Positions 33,188-46,205 of a DNA stretch of 64,000 bases are shown here, in pieces (the stretch's first letter is position 1; each line of letters opens with the position of its first letter). The translations under genes were made by a program, and so were the position numbers. The DNA comes from Closterium sp. NIES-65. Taxonomy: Eukaryota; Streptophyta; Zygnematophyceae; Desmidiales; Closteriaceae. The stretch spans positions 915,001-979,000 of the forward strand of contig CANXME010001258.1 of assembly GCA_948144175.1 (NCBI GenBank), written 5' to 3'. The notes below the pieces were generated by a model that saw only the letters and a program-made list of their open reading frames with translations, ran no database searches and was not told the DNA's origin.

Positions 33188-36100
33188 TCAAGAGGTGAGC
33201 AAGTGAGGCAAGACAGGCACAAGACCAAGCTGGGTGCAGAAGCGCTGATGATCACAAGGCGCAAGAGCCTTGGTGAAGATATCAGCAGTGTTGGCCTCAG
33301 AGGCCACGTAAGCAAGACGGAGCTGACCACGCTGCTGCAGCTCACGAGCAAGGAAGTAGCGAAGAGCAATGTGCTTCGTTCTGTGCTCCAGTCTCTGCTC
33401 TCGACACAAGGCCAGCATGGCCTTGTTGTCTACGTACAGCACTGGAGGAGACCAAGGCACCTCGCCAAGGTCAGTCAGCAGGTAGGTGAGCCAGCGAAGC
33501 TCCTGTGCAGCCATGGCCCCGGCGTAGATCTCAGCCTCACAACTGGAGCCGAGAACAGAAGACGAGCGGGTAGCCCGCCACGAGACAGAGCCGGAACCAA
33601 GGCTGAAGGTGTAACCCTGTGACGACCGCTGCGTAGCCTGGTCGTCCGCCCAAGAAGCGTCTGCACGCCCAGTGAGGACCACTGGACTCCGCCCTCCAAG
33701 CACAAGCCCCATGCACGACGTACTGCACAAGAAGCGCAACACCCTCTTCGCTGCAGCCATGTGCTCCTGTCTGTGTCTCCCAGGAGCAACATAGCGTGCG
33801 AGAATGCTAAGAGGGTATGCAAGGTCAGGTCGAGTGCAGGTCATCAGGTACATGAGACAGCCAACAAGCTCTGGGTACGGGCCACTCGACTCTACGGACT
33901 CATCCGAAGGCAGAGCTGAGAGCGAGTGGCGAGTAGGCAGAGGAGTGGCCTGAGGCGAGGAGTACGTGAAGCCGAAGCGCTGAAGGACCTGCTGCACCAT
34001 GTGTGATTGAGTCAGGGTAATGGTGCGGTGTGCTCTGTCCCGGGTGATCTGCAAGCCAAGGTAGCTGCGCAGTTCACCCAGGTCTATGCACGTGTGTCTC
34101 TTCTGCAGCTCGGACTTCACGTGGGCGAGTCGAGCAGTTTCAGCTGTGGCAAAGACCAAGTCGTCGACGTACACGAGGATGTAGAACGGCGGCAAAGAAG
34201 TGTCGGTGCGCAGAAACAGCGACGGGTCAGCAGTAGAGGGAGCAAACCCAAGAGCCGCAAGCGTAGTCACCAGTGTGTCGTGCCACTCACGCGCTGCCTG
34301 GCGAAGACCGTAGACTGGCCGCCGGAGGCTCCACTGGGTACCTGCAGGAGGAAAAGTCCCAGTGAAGCCAGGTGGGCGACGCAACCAGATCTCCTCGTGC
34401 AGGCTACCCTGCAAGAAAGCAGTGGTGAAGTCAAGAGAGTGCAGATCGTAGTCACGCTGAGCGGCTATGTGCAGCAGCACCCGAAGAGTGGTCATCTTTG
34501 GGGTGGGAGAGAAGGTCTGAAAGTAGTCAACTCCCTGCTGCTGACTGAAGCCACGAGCCACGTACCGCGCCTTGAAGACAGGCGGAGAACCCGGCGGCCG
34601 CTTCACCCTGAAAATCAACATGCCACTGACGATGTTCGCCCCAGGTGGGGGAACCTCGTCAACGTAGGTGCCTGTGGACTTCCAGGAAGCCATCTCTGCG
34701 TCCATAGCAACTTGCCACTGAGAGGAGTAGGGACCCTCTATCGCCTCCGCGTAAGAGCGCGGAGTCGGGATGTCAAGTGCATCCGGGTCTCCCTCAGGGG
34801 TAAGCAGTACGGACACGAGATGAGGTGAACCAGCGGCCAAGCACTAGAACTCCTCGTGCCTGTCCTCAAAGACGTCCGTGCCAAGGGCACACTCACCCCG
34901 GACAAACGGAGGACAGACAGACTCAGACTTAGCGACAAGACTAGCAGCGTACTCCAGGGATAGGAGGAGGACGCTCACGCGAACCACGACCACTAGTGCG
35001 AGCAGGGCGGACAAGCGACGCAGGGCGTGACGCAGGCTCACGACGCTCAAAAAGACCTCGAGTAGGACCAGTGTAGGGAGATGGAGCAGGAAGTGGGGAG
35101 GCCGGCTGTAACTGTAACTGCGATGGGACAGGCTGTGGACACTCTAAGTGAGGAGGAGGACCAGTAGAAGACGGGAGACCAAGAACCTGCTGAAGGAGCG
35201 GAACAAAGTACGGCTGAGGCTGCGCGGCGACTCCAGACACAGCAGGGACAGCACCAGCACCCCCAGTGGCAGCACCAGCACCAGTAGCAGCTCCAGCTCT
35301 AGTACCTCCAGCAGCACTAGTAGTACCCTTAGCAGGACCGCCTCCAGGACCGACAGCAGTAGCCTCCGCGCCAACACCCGCAGCAGCTCCAGCTCCAGAA
35401 GTACCCACAGGTCCAGCAGCTCCAGTACTCCCAGTACGAGCACCTCCGGGACCCGTGGCACCAGCTCCCTCAGCAGCAACAGAACCTCCAGTATCCGCAG
35501 CACCTCCAGCTCAAGCAGCTCGCCTCGAGCGCCGGGCAAACCACTCTCGCAGCTCCTGTGGAGAGAGTGGTTCCCGGCGAGAAGAAGCACCCGGAGAACC
35601 GCCAGGCAAAGTACCAGCAGGCCCAGCTCCCTCAGGCTCCGCACCCCCAGGCTCAGCACCTCCAGGCGTAGCACCCCCAGGCTCAGCACCCCCAGGCTCA
35701 GCACTCCCAAGCGTAGCACCCCCAGGCTCAGCACCCCCAGACTTAGCACCCCCAGGCTCAGCACCCCTAGACTCAGCACCCCCAGGCTCAGCACCCCCTG
35801 TCGTAGTACCCTCAGGCTCAGCACCCCCAGGCATAGAACCCACACGCTCAGCACCCCTAGAGTCTGCACCCACAGGCTCAGCATCCTCAGCAGCACCAGA
35901 GTCACCAGCGACCTCGACAGGCTCAACAGCGTCTACCTGGGACACACCTGAAGGGGTAGGACCCTGAGGGGGGAGGGGGTCTACCGGGGGGGGACCTGGT
36001 ACAAGGAAGAGCGGTGGCGGGGGGAGGGACGGAGTGCGGTAGGGGAAGAGACGGAAGTAGGGGACCAACTCGTCGAGCGTGACGTCCTGGGAGGACAGAA

Positions 36101-36521
36101 CACGGCGAGAGGTGGGGTGGTAGAACTGCCACCCTGGCGCGTCAGAGGGGAAACCCAGGAAGACGCAAGGAGCAGCACGAGGGGACAGCTTGTCCGCAGA
36201 CAAGTCGCGGACAAACGCCCGAGATCCCTAGACACGGAACGTAGACGCGTCGCCAACTTTCCCCGTCCATAGAGAAGCTGGGGAGGTCTCCGGCATGGAG
36301 ACCCTAGGCTGAAGGTTGATCTGATGCGCCGCGTACCGAACCGCAAACAGCCACAGAAAATGGGGGGCAGCCGCATGCATCATGGACGTACGGGCGACGT
36401 CCATGACCATGCCAATGCGGCGCTCAGCAATCCCATTTTGTTGTGGAGAGTCCGGAAGCGTGAAGGTCTGGCGGATGCCTCGTGCACGACAGTAGGCTCG
36501 CAGAAGGTCAGAGGAGAACTC
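33188..36521 (-). pseudogene. Element F1 pol, part beyond the H insertion (fossil)
   Basis: It contains the rest of integrase (NGIAERRIGMVMD equivalent near 36440-36400), the Gly/Ala/Glu/Pro linker, reverse transcriptase and RNase H, ending PVLPHLLTS. It is the same lineage as C and F2. It is broken and does not form a single frame. Confidence 0.88.
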
Positions 36522-36526
36522 TCCGC

Positions 36527-37042
36527 TGTTAGAGGGCCCTACAACAGCAAGGGCCCTCGATGACCTTTGACTTGGCAGGTCGACGCCTAGCGACCGAGTC
36601 TACTCGACACCGACGAATGAGTTCGATGGAGGTCGCATGAAGAAGCGAGAGTCCGTGGGAGTCGTTGGTGCTTCCTTGAGAGTCGCACCACTCCTTGCTG
36701 TGTTGGTGGAGTGGTGTGCACGGAAGCGAGAAGTCGATGCTGAGTTGGGTTGGGAAATTGGCGAGGCGCATTCGCTCACCCACACACCACTTTCGTGGGG
36801 TTGGGTTACTCGCAGCGCCCACGCAACCTCTTGTGAAACCCTCGCCTGCCTATATATGTTTGTGTTGCTTGTGTGTTTGATATATATTTTCTATGTTCCT
36901 AGTGAAGTCCAAAATGCTACTTCAATTCTCACCAAGTCCTTAGAGGCAAATGCTACCGAAACTCTACCAAGTTGCTGGCGCAACATCATTCCCATAGCAG
37001 AAACTCTCTCGTTATCGCTACGCTCTCTAATAGATTCCTTCA
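36527..37042 (+). repeat. Element H 5' LTR (516 bp)
   Basis: Near its start two AGGGCCCT palindromes sit about 24 bases apart. A TATATATG / GATATATATT region near 36850-36890 may hold the promoter. It ends TTCCTTCA, directly before TGGTGCGG. Confidence 0.88.
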
Positions 37043-37323
37043 TGGTGCGGTGAGCGTGGAACGAACACGCATAGATTTCCGTCGTCGTTGATATTCGCGT
37101 TCGTATACTCGCCTTGGCGTGCGGCGTTAGTGAAGGGCGCTTATTAATCTAAGTTGAACCTCTCTTGATTTCCCTCCAGTTACGTTCTCGGACCCAAGGA
37201 TAGGGCGTTTGGTAATTTATTACCACTCGTCTGAGGACCCTTGTGAGGTGACCCCGAGACGAGGGATTTAAGGAAGGGCCACTTTATTTTAATTTGTGGT
37301 ACCTTATAGAGACGTCGTAGAGG
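37043..37323 (+). other. Element H leader
   Basis: The stretch between primer site and gag is not repetitive, unlike the leaders of the short-LTR lineage. No gene is seen in it. Confidence 0.7.
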
Positions 37324-40300
37324 ATGAGTACTGAGGAGGCGAACGTGGAGGCCGGTAATTTGCGCACTCTAGAGGAGGATCTCGTGGCTCGTCATTCTCG
37401 TGGTGAGATTAGTGATATTGAATACGAGCTAATGTTGGAGGGATTGCGCTCGCGTCGGCGTCGTGAGCACCCTTCCCCACGTGTAGAGAATGTTGAGCAA
37501 GTTGCGGGAGGTACTAGTGCGTGGGATATGGCTGTCGATGGCGGAAATAGCGATGACGAGGAGTTTGATGGGTTGATGTCGCGTGGGGTCCTGCGAAGAC
37601 CAACTCGGTTTAGTACGGCTAGCGTCGGCGGTGTACAGGAGCGTGTTCATCGTGCAGCAGCGTCACGAGAGCATGCGAATGTAGGACGGCGAAGCGTTGC
37701 TGGGGGAGGAATTGCGGAAGAGTTCGATAGTGAGACTATGCAGGGCGTTACCCAAATTGGATCGATGTCGAGGGACGAGGGAATAGCCCCCAACTATGGC
37801 TACTTCAGATTCACTCCAGACAAGATCGTTGTCACTAGTCCGTTAGAAGGACGTCACGACCTGTCGACGTGGACAGAATCAATCGAGCCGCAGCTTGAGA
37901 TCGCTCAGCTAAAGCGATTCATAGATGGCACCACCCCTATTCCACCAGCGCGTGCGCTTGCGCATCTCTCTCAGTTCCGCGCGATGCAGTTGCTGACATT
38001 CACCACTATTTCCCGATGCTGCTCCCCAACCGTACAGATCGCCCTTAAGGCGTGTCGCATGAAGGTTGATGCCGGCTATCAGGCATGGAAGTTTATTATG
38101 CGCACGTACATGGCGAAGGACGATCTGTACATTGGTCAGTTAGAGCAGGCGCTCACTAACCTCGAGATGGGAGAGCATGAGTCCGCTACGTCCTATTGCA
38201 ACCGTGCGCAGCAGATCCTAGTGAACCTGAGGATGGCCGGCGTAGATTACTCGCAGGCGTCGTACATCACTCACGTGGTGAAGGGGTTGCCGCAGCAGTA
38301 CAACCTCTTACGCAGGATGATGAAGTTGCCGCAGGTGCGCAAGGAGTTGGACGAGAACACCCTCGCTAGCTACATCATCGAGGAGGAATGTACGCTGGCG
38401 TCAGAGGGACGAAAGGACCAATTCCTTCCCCAGGCTAACCAGGTCTTTACCAAGAAGGGTAAGCCCCAATTCCAGCAGAATTTGTTCCCTTCCCCTCCCA
38501 CTACGGCACAGCAGCAGCAGCCTAAGAATGGGGGTGGGCTTAGTGGGGGAGGGGAGAAGTGGAAAGGGGGTAAGGATGGCCAGCCGAAGGGGGGGAAAGG
38601 GGGTTTCAAAGGGAAGTGCTATGTGTGTGGACAAATAGGGCATGTTGCTAAGTACTGTCAGCAGCGGGCGGATAAGGAGGCAGACACCGATGGAGAGGGT
38701 TCTGGAGGTAGCAGCGGAAAGGGGGGTGATGGCTCTAAGGGGAGCGGGCAATCATCATGTGCGATGGTGAAGCCCGTTGTGGAGCAGACTCCTCTCGTTG
38801 TGCTAGAGCCTGAGGGCGGGGAGGCCTTACAGGCTGTTGCAGCTGCTGTAAAGGCGAACCCGAGCGTCGTGCTGCTTGATAGCGGATGCTCCCACCATCT
38901 CATGGGAGATCGTTCTGCCTTTGTGGAGATGAGCAGCGGCGGCAGTATTAAACAGGTTACTGGCTTCAACGGCGCGCTTCAGGAGGTGCAGGGGCGGGGC
39001 ACAGTCGCTCTTCTTGGAGAGGGGGGCAGGCGTGTCTTGGTGCCGGACGTGCTGTACGTACCAGGAGTGCAGGCGAGTCTTCTCTCTGCTGGGCAGCTGC
39101 GTGAATGTGGTGTGCAGCTGCTGGATGCCGGGGATGTGACTTTGCTGCGAGCACCAGATGGATCGCTTCTTGGTCGTGCGGAGTTCAAGGGGCGTGTTCT
39201 CTGCACGAACTTCCAGCCGTGTTCGACGCAGCAGCAGGAAGGCGAAACGGTGGCACTTCGTACCTTGGCGACGGGCGTGCGGTCTAAGGGGGACCTGTGG
39301 CATGCGCGTATGGCACACGTTGGTATTGATGCCATTGAGCGCACAGCGGCTCACGGGTCAGTGAAGGGCTTGGATTTGGAGAAGGGGGGCAAGTCAGGCA
39401 TACCTTGTGTTTCCTGTGTTGGGGGAAAGATCACTCGTCATACCTTTCCTTCTGTGGGAGAGGAGGAGGATGAGTTGCTCGGGGTGGTGCATGCTGACCT
39501 GTGTGGCCCTTTCCGTGAAGCAGCTAAGGACGGCAGCCGCTACTTCTTGGTGCTGAAGGATCGAAAGACGCGATATGTCTGGGCCTACCCTTTGGCCCGG
39601 AAGAGTGATGCGCTGGCGGCGTTCCAGAAGTGGCTCCCGATGGCAGAGCGACAGTGCAAGACCACGGTGCAGGCGCTGCGCACTGATCGGGGTGGCGAGT
39701 TCCTGGGGCACGACTTCACGCTCTTCCTCGACGGTAAAGGCATCATCCATGACCTCACATGCCCGTACACGCCGGAGCAGAACGGGATGGCCGAGAGGGA
39801 GATGCGCAGCATTGTGGAGGCGGTGCGGACGATGTTGCTGCACATGGGTGTGCAGCATCACTGGTGGCACCTGGCGTTGGCTCAGGCCGTCTGGGTGCGC
39901 AACCGCGTGGAGCACGCCTCACTACCCTCTGGTGTGACGCCGTACGAGCTCGCCTTCCGACGCAAACCTGATGTCAGTATGGTGCGTGTTTGGGGCTGCA
40001 TGCTGCAGTACATGGTACCACGGTCGCAGCGTGGGGGGAAGCTGGCGCCTAAGGCTCGCTGGGGGTTGCACTTGGGTGTGTCAGCTGCGAGCAAAGGCTG
40101 GACCGTGCTGGACTTGGAGTCCAACCGCCTCATCACCACTGTGGAAACTGTGTTCTATGAGACCATGTCCCTAGCAGGATGGAAAGCTTGGCATCAGCAG
40201 GAGCATGGGGGGCGTTCGATGCCCTATGAGCCCCTTCCCTCACTCTTCCCGATCACTCTCGAGGAGGCGGAGGAGGAGGAGGAGGTGGTCGCACCTCCTG

Positions 40301-41610
40301 CTATGCCCTATGTCCCTACCTCGGTCCCCACCCCACCTCCGCCTTCAGTCTACCCTCGTGTGATTCCCCCTGTCCCGCCTTCTTCCTCCTCACCCCCCTT
40401 GCCTTCCCCTCCTCCTCCTGTTACTCCATCCCCCCTTTCACCCTCCATCCCTCCTGCACCTGCTCCGCCCTCCTCTTCGTCTTCCACGGCGCCGCCCGTT
40501 GGTGGGGGGGGGGATGGAGGTGCCACCGTCTGTGGAGATCACCGACGGGCAGCGCCTTGAGACTGAGCAGCTGCAGGACGAGAGCAGTATGGATGGAGTA
40601 CAGCAGACAGGGGAGCAGCAGATTGGGGAGCAGCAGACAGGGGAGGAGCGGATTGAGGAGCAGCAGATGGTGGACCAGCAGCTAGGGGAGCAGCAGACAG
40701 GGGAGCCGCAGACAGGGGAGCAGGAGATGTGGGGAATTAGAGATGGTGGTCGTGTGTTGGTTTCTGGGACGACCACTGCACCAGTGCGTCGCTCCACTCG
40801 CATCACTCGTGGTGTCCCGCCTGTTCGATACGCTTGGGCTGTAGTGGTTGAGCCAGCGGGCTTGGATGACGAGGAGGAGGACGAGGAGTGGACTGACCTG
40901 GACCCGGACGTTGCAGCTGATCCTGAGAGGCAGTGGGACATAGCGAAAATGACAGTGAAGGAGGCCTTGGGCTGCTGGAAGGGCGATAAGGTGAAGGAGG
41001 CGATGGATGAAGAGATGCGGAGCTTGATTGAGCAGGGGACGTGGGAGTTGGTTCCGCGTCCGCCAGGGGTGAATGTGATGAAGAACCGATGGATTTTGAA
41101 CACCAAGTTCCGACCTGATGGGATAGTGGAGCGTGAGAAGGCGAGGCTGGTGGTGAAGGGGTTCACGCAGGTGGCAGGGGTGGACTATGAGGAGACGTAC
41201 GCCCCTGTGGGAAGCTATGTGACGGCGCGTGTGCTTCTGGCGATTGCAGCTGCACTTGATTTGGACCTGATGCAGCTCGATGTAAAGAATGCGTTCCTCC
41301 ATGGCGTGTTGGACCGAGACCTTTATATGGAGCAGCCGAGCTACTACGAGGATGGGACTCCTCGTGTCTGTAAGTTGGTGAAAAGTCTGTATGGGCTCAA
41401 GCAGAGCCCGATGCTATGGTATGAGGCCTTGGATGGGGTGCTGCTTGGGGCTGGATGGAAGAAGAGCAAGGTGGATGAGGCTCTGTACTTCAAAACTGAT
41501 GCTGATGGGGAGATGTGCTGGCTGCTGGTGTATGTGGATGACCTGCTTGCTGCCAGCCGCAGTCAGAGCATGCTTGGGGAGCTGCGTGAGCTGCTGCAGA
41601 GTGCGTTTCA
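37324..41610 (+). pseudogene. Element H gag-pol region (fossil)
   Basis: Gag begins MSTEEANVEAGNLRTLEED, with a capsid-type region (about 37800-38420) and a standard zinc knuckle CYVCGQIGHVAKYC near 38617. Protease is LLDSGCSHHLMGD near 38876. GAG-pre-integrase is LWHARMAHVG near 39295. Integrase has CVSCVGG, VHADLCGPF, LRTDRGGEFLG near 39685 and NGMAEREMRSIVEAV. A Pro/Ser-rich stretch and a Gln/Glu-rich stretch (QQTGE units, about 40560-40730) separate integrase from reverse transcriptase, which has KARLVVKGFTQ and YVDDLLA near 41532. RNase H is not seen. Confidence 0.88.
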
Positions 41611-41809
41611 GCCTGCCTATATATGTTTGTGTTGCTTGTGTGTTTGATATATATTTTCTATGTTCCTAGTGAAGTCCAAAATGCTACTTCAATTCTCACC
41701 AAGTCCTTAGAGGCAAATGCTACCGAAACTCTACCAAGTTGCTGGCGCAACATCATTCCCATAGCAGAAACTCTCTCGTTATCGCTACGCTCTCTAATAG
41801 ATTCCTTCA
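41611..41809 (+). repeat. Element H partial 3' LTR
   Basis: It corresponds to 36844-37042 of the 5' LTR and appears identical over 199 bp. It ends TTCA and is followed by TCCGC. Confidence 0.9.
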
Positions 41810-41814
41810 TCCGC

Positions 41815-44242
41815 CTCTGTCAGAGTGCAGACGCAGAACAGGAAAGTCCGAGCCGAAGCTCCGCCTGAGCTGGAGACGAGCTGCGCGGATCCAGTCGATC
41901 AACACCTCAGTGACATCACCCTTGCTGCGCAAGGGGAAGACTATGGTGTAACGCGAGTAGTCGTCAACCACCAGCAGGAAGTAGCGCTCGTGACCCTGTC
42001 CATGGACGCGGGCTGGGCCCCACACGTCCATGTGAAGCGTCTGCAGCGGGGCCTCTGTCGGAGGAAACTGGGAGGAGTGAGGGGTAGCCCGCTGGCGCCC
42101 CTCGACACAGGGGACACAGGTAGGGCCAGGCCCCGGAGGAAGGGGAGGGAGGGACCGGGGAAGACCAGAGACAAGGACACGGGAGGCCATGCTTCGGAGA
42201 CGAAGTAGGGAGGGGTGACCAAGGCGGTGGTGCCAGAGGAGAGTCTCGTGAGACAGGAGGCGACACGAGCAGGGGGCAGACTCAGGACCAGACCTGGACG
42301 CTGCAGCTAACACCTGACCCGACGCAGCTACCTGACCAGACGCAGTGACTGGAGGAGACGCAGTGGTCAGTGTGTATAGGCTCGACCCCGGCCGACGTGT
42401 AAACGTGGCCAGGTGTCGGCCTGTCCGAGCGTCCGTGCAGTGGGTCACCCGCTGACTCGCAGGAGTGAACTGGTGAACCCCCGCATCCTGTAGGTCAGCA
42501 CCACTCACCAAGTTCGTAGAGAACGAGGGAAGGTAAAGACCAAACAGTGTGCCAGAGGGGGCCGCCGGACACGGGAGGACAGTGGAGAAGTGAGGAAGGA
42601 CAGGACCCCCAGAGGGGTCTGCCAGGGAGACTGCAACTGGCCGACCAAGCGGCGTGAGTGTGGTGCGGTCTCGAAAGAAGGAGCGAGAAGCCCCCGAGTC
42701 AAGTGTGAAGGTGTGGGAGGCCGAAGCCGACGCAGTACCTAAGAGCGCAGACTCACCAGTACCGGAGGAAGAAGACGCACTAGCACCTAGAGCAGCAGCC
42801 TCGCTAGCACCAAGAGCAGCAGCCTCACCAGCACCTAGAGCAGCAGTCGCAACGCCCGGGTCGGGCGAGAAACACCGGTAACACTCACCCTCCTCACTAA
42901 TAGACAAAGTATACATAGCAGCAAGAATAGCATCAAAGTCAAGGTCAAAGATAGCTACCCCTGCCCTAGACAGCTCGCCCCAGCGAGGGATCTCAGTGGC
43001 CTCAGGGAACTGGTGACGCCAAGCGTCCGTCAGGCGGCCAAAGCAGCGCTGGGTGGGGTGCGCACCCCCACACTGCTCACCCGCACGGTCGCCGGTGCGC
43101 AGGACGTAGGTGCACGGACCAGTACCCCCAACCCGCTGGCGTGCAGCGTACCACTGACGGAGCTGCTGAGGGGACAGGGTCACGCGACTGCGCTGCTGCT
43201 GCTGGCGCTGACCACCACCGGAGCCACTCCTCTGCGAAGAGCCACGACCTCCTCCTCCTCCTCCTCCGCTACCGCCTCCTCCACCTCCGCCACCTCCACC
43301 ACCTCCGCTCCCACCGCCACCGCCGCCGGCGCCTAAGCCTCCACTGCCGCCGCCGACACCTCCACCCCCGCCACCACTCCCACCACCACCCCCACCCCCT
43401 CCACTGCCTCCACCGCCTCCTCCACCGCCCCCGCTAGCTCCTCCAGCACCTCTGCCCCCCTTGCCCTTGCCAGAGCGTCGCTTCCCACTAGGGGTAGACG
43501 CCGCACCGACCGACTCCAGACCAACGAGGTCGGCCGTAGCAGCAGAGGCAACAGAGGGCAAGAGAGGGGAGGGGGAACACCCCTCAAAGATGGGGGTGCG
43601 CGGGTCACCACGAGAGGCCCCCACAGCGACTATGCTCTTCTCTGCTGCTAGGAGGGCCTTCTCGAGGAGGTCAACAGTGAGAGTGGTGGGACAGAGTGAG
43701 AGAAATTGGTCCCTGACTACGCGAAGGGAGTCCGGGAGCCGAGTGACTATGTAGTAGAGAGTGATGTACATGGGGGGGGGGTTCTTGGCGCAGAAGTCAG
43801 CAGGAAGCGCAGCGCGGTAGCGAGTGTTACTAGTGCGGAGGTGCGTAATGAGGTCAGCGACTGTGGGAAAGGCAGCAAGGTCAGGGAAGAGGTACGGTAG
43901 CATGAGGCGGCTCAGTGCAGCAGTGGCAGGGGAGGAGTAGCGTGCAACTACAGCGTCGTACAAGGTCTGAGCACTCTTGTACTGGCTAAAGTGCGCACGC
44001 TCAGAGGTAGGAAGGTGGCGACGCACAACAAGACGTGCAGCAGCATCGTGCGTGGCCCACTGTGAGCGAACAGTGGCGTCAGCATCAGCAGCAGGGGCAG
44101 GAGAGGCACCAAAGGTGAGGTCAAAGAGAGAGAGTCCGTCTGCCCTATCGCACTGTAAAAAAAGCTGCAGGTCATCTATCCAGACGTCAAAGTTAATGGC
44201 CCTACCCTCAGCGTCAAAAGCGAGGACACTACGGGTAGCCAT
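41815..44242 (-). pseudogene. Element F1 gag to integrase, part before the H insertion (fossil)
   Basis: It begins MATRSVLAFDAEGRAINFDV at 44242 and continues through the capsid region, a long Gly tract, CTYVLRTGDRAGEQCGGAH with a closing Cys, protease TLDSGASRSFFRDRT and the integrase His/Cys segment (HHRLGHPSLLR, CVPCVEG). It runs to LHSDRGG, where H interrupts it. This part keeps one open frame. Confidence 0.9.
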
Positions 44243-44299
44243 GACAGAAGTAGACTAGCAGCGCAAACAGTAGGGTAAGGGCAGTGCGGAGAAAGAGGC

Positions 44300-45240
44300 G
44301 CTGCTCTTACCGGAGAGGGCGGCTCGAGCGACTCGGCGGTGCGGGCGGCTCGGCTGCTGGGCGGCTCGGCTGCTGGGCGGCTCGGCTGCTGGGCGGCTCG
44401 GCTGCTGGGCGGCTCGGCTGCTGGGCGGCTCAGCTTCTGGGCGGCTCGGCGGTTGGGTGGCTCTGCAGCTCGGCTGCTGGGCGCCTGGGCTGCTCGGCGG
44501 TTTGGCTGCAGGGCGGCGCGGCTATCGGTTGCTCGGCTGGGTATGGCGGCTGGGGCAGCTCGGGTGGCGCTGCAGCAGGCGACGGGGCCGCAGGTAAGGG
44601 CGGTGGGGCCGCAGGTAAGGTGGCGGGGCCGCAGGTAAGGTGGCGGGGCCGCAGGTAAGGTGGCGGGGCCGCAGCGAAGGGCGGCGGGGCCGCAGGTAAG
44701 GTGGCGGGGCCGCAGGTAAGGTGGCGGGGCCGCAGCGAAGGGCGGCGGGGCCGCAGGTAAGGTGGCGGGGTCACAGGTAAGGTGGCGGGGCCGCAGCGAA
44801 GGGCGGCGGGGCCGCAGGTAAGGTGGCGGGGCCGCAGGTAAGGTGGCGGGGCCGCAGCGAAGGGCGGCGGGGCCGCAGGTAAGGTGGCGGGGCCGCAGGT
44901 AAGGTGGCGGGGCCGCAGCAGCAGGCGCCGGGGCCGCAGGTAAGGGCGGCGGGGCCGCAGTGAAGGGCGGCGGGGCCGCAGCAAGGTGGCGGGGCCGCAG
45001 CGAAGGGCGGCGGGGCCGCAGCAAGGTGGCGGGGCCGCAGCGAAGGGCGGCGGGGCCGCGGTAAGGGCGACGGGGCCGCAGGTAAGGGCGGCGGGGCCGC
45101 AGGTAAGGGCGGCGGGAGGGAGGCCGCTAGGGGCGACGCGACGGGGCCGAAGGAGGCCTAGGACGGGCGCGACGGCTGAGAGGGCACACAAGGCGCGACT
45201 CGGGCCTAAGCGAAGTGCGCTCCGGGCAGGAAAAAAAAAA
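44300..45240 (-). repeat. Element F1 leader: GC-rich tandem repeats
   Basis: Two arrays are present. About 44339-44450 has a 15-bp unit around CTGCTGGGCGGCTCGG. About 44580-45115 has units of 20-21 bp around GGCGGGGCCGCAGGTAAGGT, alternating with GCAGCGAAGGGCGGCGGGGC. On the plus strand, antisense to F1, many units contain CAGGTAAG, the consensus 5' splice site. A poly-A run and GGTGGGCCCTAGGAAC (about 45250-45265) lie next to the primer site. Confidence 0.82.
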
Positions 45241-45295
45241 ATCCGACTTGGTGGGCCCTAGGAACAGTTCCCACGAGGGAACCTGCTCGATACCA

Positions 45296-45412
45296 TGATA
45301 AGAAACGAGAATGAATGACTAAGGAATGAAAGTGATACAAGTATGCAACCTTAGAATTGTGTACCCCATATAGGCTACCCCACTACAGCCTACACAACAT
45401 TATAATTTGACA
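45296..45412 (-). repeat. Element F1 5' LTR (117 bp)
   Basis: It matches 32864-32980. It is followed on the plus strand by CTCAA and the next piece of the element E LTR. Confidence 0.92.
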
Positions 45413-45417
45413 CTCAA

Positions 45418-46205
45418 GTCCCACCATAAGGCACATGACTCCTCATGATTTTCCATGTGCTTTCCTTTCCTACTCATTAAAGTTTACCCAAGTCATTTAC
45501 CTCCTCCAATTATCCTCCTCCCATGTGCCTTCAAGCACATGCTTCCACTTCCTAGTCATCAACCTCCACATGCCTCTCATTTATTCCTTCCTTTCCCAAG
45601 TCACCAAAGTTGCCACCTCATCCCTAAGGACTTCACGATTATCCCATCACCACCTATTCCAAGGCAACAAAGCTCATCATCTCCTCCACTCATACTTATC
45701 CAACTCACTAAGCTCTCTTCCAACTCAACAAGGCTTACATCTCCAACTCACCAAGTGCTCAACTACCACCATATGCTCCAATACTATTCATCTACATCAA
45801 GCATCTCTACAACTTCTCAAGAAGGTTCTTCAATGACAACAATGCCTCTCAAGCTTCTTCATCAAGCTCCTCTCCAAGCTCATTCCAAGCTTCTCCTTCA
45901 ATCTCCTCTTCAACTACAAAGGCGCCTCACTAGCAACCAAGTTTCAATGTCTCCAAAGTTGATATTCTCATACTACTCTCTTCTAAGGCTACCATTGATG
46001 GTTACTCTTCTATGCATGCCTATGTATCCTTCATGGATCTATAAGGCTTGTACTATACTCTCTTTAATATAAGTTTATGCTCATAAGGCTCTCTCTCACA
46101 TAGTCTACAAAGTAGTTATCAAGTGAAGAGTAGTCTACCTCATACTCCTTAAGAGTATAAGGAAGCTACAAGCTACAAGCTCAAGGGAGGATCATCATCC
46201 AACCC
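45418..46205 (+). repeat. Element E 3' LTR, second piece
   Basis: It follows the second copy of CTCAA and matches 18518 onward of the 5' LTR essentially without difference. It ends AACCC (46201-46205), the target of F2. Confidence 0.93.

Larger units (their letters stand above)
36527..41809 (+). mobile_element. Element H: Copia element of a third lineage, 516-bp LTR, target duplication TCCGC
   Basis: It is inserted inside the integrase region of F1, flanked by TCCGC at 36522-36526 and 41810-41814. It begins TGTTAG and ends TTCA. Parts are a 5' LTR (36527-37042), a primer-binding site starting TGGTGCGGTGAGCG at 37043, gag from 37324, protease, integrase and reverse transcriptase, and a partial 3' LTR (41611-41809). 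The shared 199 bp of the two LTRs look identical, so it is very young. It is broken and incomplete at its 3' end, with about two breaks. The primer tRNA is not of the initiator-Met type used by its neighbours and I cannot assign it. Confidence 0.92.
32864..45412 (-). mobile_element. Element F1: Copia element, 117-bp LTRs, target duplication CTCAA, itself split by H
   Basis: It is inserted in the 3' LTR of element E. LTRs are at 45296-45412 (5') and 32864-32980 (3'), flanked by CTCAA at 32859-32863 and 45413-45417. The LTRs differ at 2 of 117 sites by eye. On the minus strand the order is primer-binding site (about 45295), GC-rich leader, gag from Met at 44242, poly-Gly tract (about 43460-43240), zinc-type motif near 43130-43050, protease near 42690 and first part of integrase to 41815, then element H, then the rest of integrase from 36521, linker repeats (about 35890-35600), reverse transcriptase (YVDD near 34163) and RNase H to 33188. 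It is broken, with about four coding breaks besides the insertion. Confidence 0.93.
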
